Shown here piece after piece: positions 4,106 to 5,993 of a stretch of DNA of 5,993 nucleotides. Under the pieces are notes generated by a model, which was not told where the DNA came from, did no database searches, and saw only the letters and a program-made list of their open reading frames with translations. Within the stretch, counting starts at the first letter, position 1. Each line of letters begins with the position of its first letter. The translations under genes and the position numbers were made by a program. The stretch lies in NCBI GenBank assembly GCA_030147225.1, contig JASLAI010000228.1, positions 1-5,993 on the forward strand. The letters are read 5' to 3'. Origin of the DNA: Planococcus sp. (in: firmicutes). Lineage in GTDB: Bacteria > Bacillota > Bacilli > Bacillales_A > Planococcaceae.

Positions 4106-5993
4106 AACTTACCGTCTCGAAAATTTATCATGTACAAGCTGTGCTGCCAAGTTTGAAAAAAACATACAGAGTTTGCCGGATGTGAAGAATGTCAATTTGA
4201 ATTTCGGGGCTTCCAAACTGACCATTGATGGAGAAGCGACGATTGAAGCGCTTGAAAAAGCAGGGGCTTTCGATCACATCCGCGTGTATCCTGAAAAAGA
4301 AAGAGTGAAGCTTGTTCCGTTTTATCAGCGTCGCCAGACGATAGAAACTGCGATTTCTCTGCTGCTGTTGATAGCGGGAATCATCGCTTCTTTCCAAATT
4401 GGCGAAACGCATCCTTGGTCAATCGCTTTATTTGGCGGTTCTATGGCAATAGGCGGTTACCATATGTTCTGGACTGGACTGAAAAATCTGAGCACACTCC
4501 AGTTTGATATGAAAACATTGATGACCATTGCGATTATTGGGGCAGTTATCATTGGCGAATGGCGTGAAGGCGCGGTTGTAGTTTTCCTTTTCGCTGTCAG
4601 TGAAGCCTTGGAGTCGTTCTCGATGAACAAAGCACGCCAGTCGATTCGGAGTCTGATGGATCTGGCTCCGGCACGGGCGCTGATACAGCGTGGTGGAGAA
4701 TTGGTTGAGTTGGACACCGAAGATATTCGCATTGGAGACGTTCTGATCGTCAAACCGGGACAGAAAATCGCTATGGATGGTACGGTCCTTCGAGGGCAGT
4801 CTGCTGTTAATCAGGCAGCGATTACAGGAGAATCGATTCCTGCAGTCAAAACGGTGGGAGATGAAGTTTTTGCCGGTACTTTGAATGACGAAGGGGTGCT
4901 TGAAGTCACAGTCACGAAACGTGTCGAAGACACCACCATTGCAAAAATTATTCATCTGGTAGAAGAAGCGCAGGCTGAAAAAGCGCCAACTCAGAAATTT
5001 ATCGACCAGTTTGCCAAATACTACACGCCGGCAATCATTGCTATCGCTTTTTTAGTGGCATTGGTGCCTGGCTTTCTGACTGGGAACTGGGAACTGTGGG
5101 TTTATCAAGGCTTGGCAGTGCTTGTTGTAGGGTGTCCATGTGCGCTTGTTGTCTCGACACCGGTTGCTATTGTAACAGCTATCGGTAATGCTGCGCGCCA
5201 AGGTGTACTTATTAAAGGCGGTGTCCATTTAGAGGAAACCGGACGAATAAATGCTGTCGCTTTTGATAAGACGGGTACTTTGACCAAAGGGTATCCTGAA
5301 GTAACAGATGTTTTGGCAGAGGGTTCTATTTCACAAGAAGAACTGCTGACACTGGCAGCTTCCGTTGAAGCAATGTCACAGCATCCGCTGGCGAGAGCCA
5401 TTACAAAAGAAGCGGAAAACGTTTATGATTATGAAAACTTCAATTCCGTCACCGGCAAAGGAGCATATGCAGAAATTAATAAAGAAACCATTTACGTCGG
5501 CAGTTTGAATTGGGCGGAAGAAAAGGGCTTACGCATTCCGGAAAAAGCGCGTAAACTGCAAGAGAGTGGGAAGTCTGTCACCGCTGTATTTTCCCGAACG
5601 GAATTGCTGGGTGTTATCGCAGTAGCAGATGCCATCCGGACAGAAAGCCCTTCAATTATCAAAAAACTGAAGACGATGGGCATTGGCGAGACCATCATGC
5701 TGACAGGTGACCATCCAGCAACAGCAGCAGCTATTGCAGAGGAAATCGGAGTCACAGATGTTCGAGCGGGATTGATGCCGGAAGACAAGTTGTCTGCAAT
5801 TAAAGAATTGAAAAAACAATATGGTCGAGTGGCGATGGTTGGTGATGGCATTAATGATGCACCTGCTCTGGCGGCCTCCAGTATTGGTATTGCCATGGGT
5901 GGAGCCGGAACAGACGCAGCGCTGGAAACAGCCGATATAGCCTTAATGGCCGATGATTTAGAGAAACTTCCCTATACGATTCGACTCAGCCGA
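4098..5993 (+). CDS. cadA: CadA, P1B-type Cd/Zn/Pb-exporting ATPase, 3' end missing
   Basis: The 632 visible residues cover nearly all of a heavy-metal efflux pump of the cytoplasmic membrane, using ATP to export Cd(II), Zn(II) and Pb(II). In order: a single HMA domain (about 3-70) with C12-T-S-C15; helices at about 85-102, 107-130, 140-154 and 159-176; the actuator loop T243-G-E-S; the transport-site helix with C346-P-C348; the phosphorylation site D390-K-T-G-T; the nucleotide-binding H429-P; and the hinge G582-D-G-I-N-D-A-P. F136-D-M-K-T-L-M-T and the A-G-A-F-D region resemble S. aureus CadA closely. About 70-75 residues, including the last two helices, should follow beyond the window, since the frame is open to the final base. 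The ATG at 4098 is preceded by AGAGGGTG and overlaps the cadC stop. The linker after the HMA domain is shorter than in S. aureus. No frameshift was seen. Confidence 0.95.
   Translation, partial: MVKTYRLENLSCTSCAAKFEKNIQSLPDVKNVNLNFGASKLTIDGEATIEALEKAGAFDHIRVYPEKERVKLVPFYQRRQTIETAISLLLLIAGIIASFQIGETHPWSIALFGGSMAIGGYHMFWTGLKNLSTLQFDMKTLMTIAIIGAVIIGEWREGAVVVFLFAVSEALESFSMNKARQSIRSLMDLAPARALIQRGGELVELDTEDIRIGDVLIVKPGQKIAMDGTVLRGQSAVNQAAITGESIPAVKTVGDEVFAGTLNDEGVLEVTVTKRVEDTTIAKIIHLVEEAQAEKAPTQKFIDQFAKYYTPAIIAIAFLVALVPGFLTGNWELWVYQGLAVLVVGCPCALVVSTPVAIVTAIGNAARQGVLIKGGVHLEETGRINAVAFDKTGTLTKGYPEVTDVLAEGSISQEELLTLAASVEAMSQHPLARAITKEAENVYDYENFNSVTGKGAYAEINKETIYVGSLNWAEEKGLRIPEKARKLQESGKSVTAVFSRTELLGVIAVADAIRTESPSIIKKLKTMGIGETIMLTGDHPATAAAIAEEIGVTDVRAGLMPEDKLSAIKELKKQYGRVAMVGDGINDAPALAASSIGIAMGGAGTDAALETADIALMADDLEKLPYTIRLSR

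Noticed and set aside
4128..5896. Several minus-strand open frames of about 94-175 codons within cadA
   Set aside because: They are antisense to an intact, well-conserved ATPase reading frame, and their translations show no recognisable family.

Overview
The window looks like a chromosomal segment from a low-to-mid G+C Gram-positive bacterium of the Bacillales. The protein sequences and the AbrB-type regulator suggest a Planococcus/Planomicrobium-like member of the Planococcaceae; this is inferred from general resemblance, not from a database search. Shine-Dalgarno sites are strong (AGGAG, AAGGAGGTG), GTG and TTG starts occur, and non-coding stretches are clearly AT-richer than the genes.

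Layout. (1) Positions 1-108, minus strand: the N-terminal 36 codons of an AbrB/SpoVT-type DNA-binding regulator, cut off by the window edge. (2) Positions 115-765: an AT-rich gap of about 650 bp with candidate promoters at both ends, a perfect 16-bp palindrome, a possible folded leader and a short ORF that faintly recalls a response-regulator N-terminus. (3) Positions 766-1448, plus strand: two overlapping crcB genes encoding a paired Fluc fluoride channel. Their charge patterns predict opposite membrane orientations, as expected of an antiparallel heterodimer. (4) Positions 1455-1571: two hairpins separating the crcB pair from the convergent operon. (5) Positions 1570-3468, minus strand: an operon of a SulP-family anion transporter with a C-terminal STAS domain, then a UspA-type universal stress protein. 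(6) Positions 3469-3748: a divergent regulatory region with a near-consensus promoter and two copies of a CadC-type operator. (7) Positions 3749-5993, plus strand: cadC (cadmium/lead/zinc-sensing ArsR repressor) overlapping cadA (P1B-type Cd/Zn/Pb-exporting ATPase). cadA lacks only its last transmembrane pair because the window ends.

The genes form three independent ion-handling or stress modules: fluoride efflux, anion uptake with a stress protein, and heavy-metal efflux under its own repressor. All families are known, and I did not find a convincing undescribed multi-gene system. The most distinctive points are the opposite topology of the two CrcB proteins, the duplicated cad operator spaced 52 bp apart around one promoter, the replacement of one of the four N-terminal/alpha-4 site cysteines in CadC, and a crcB operon with no recognisable fluoride riboswitch but a long, possibly structured leader.
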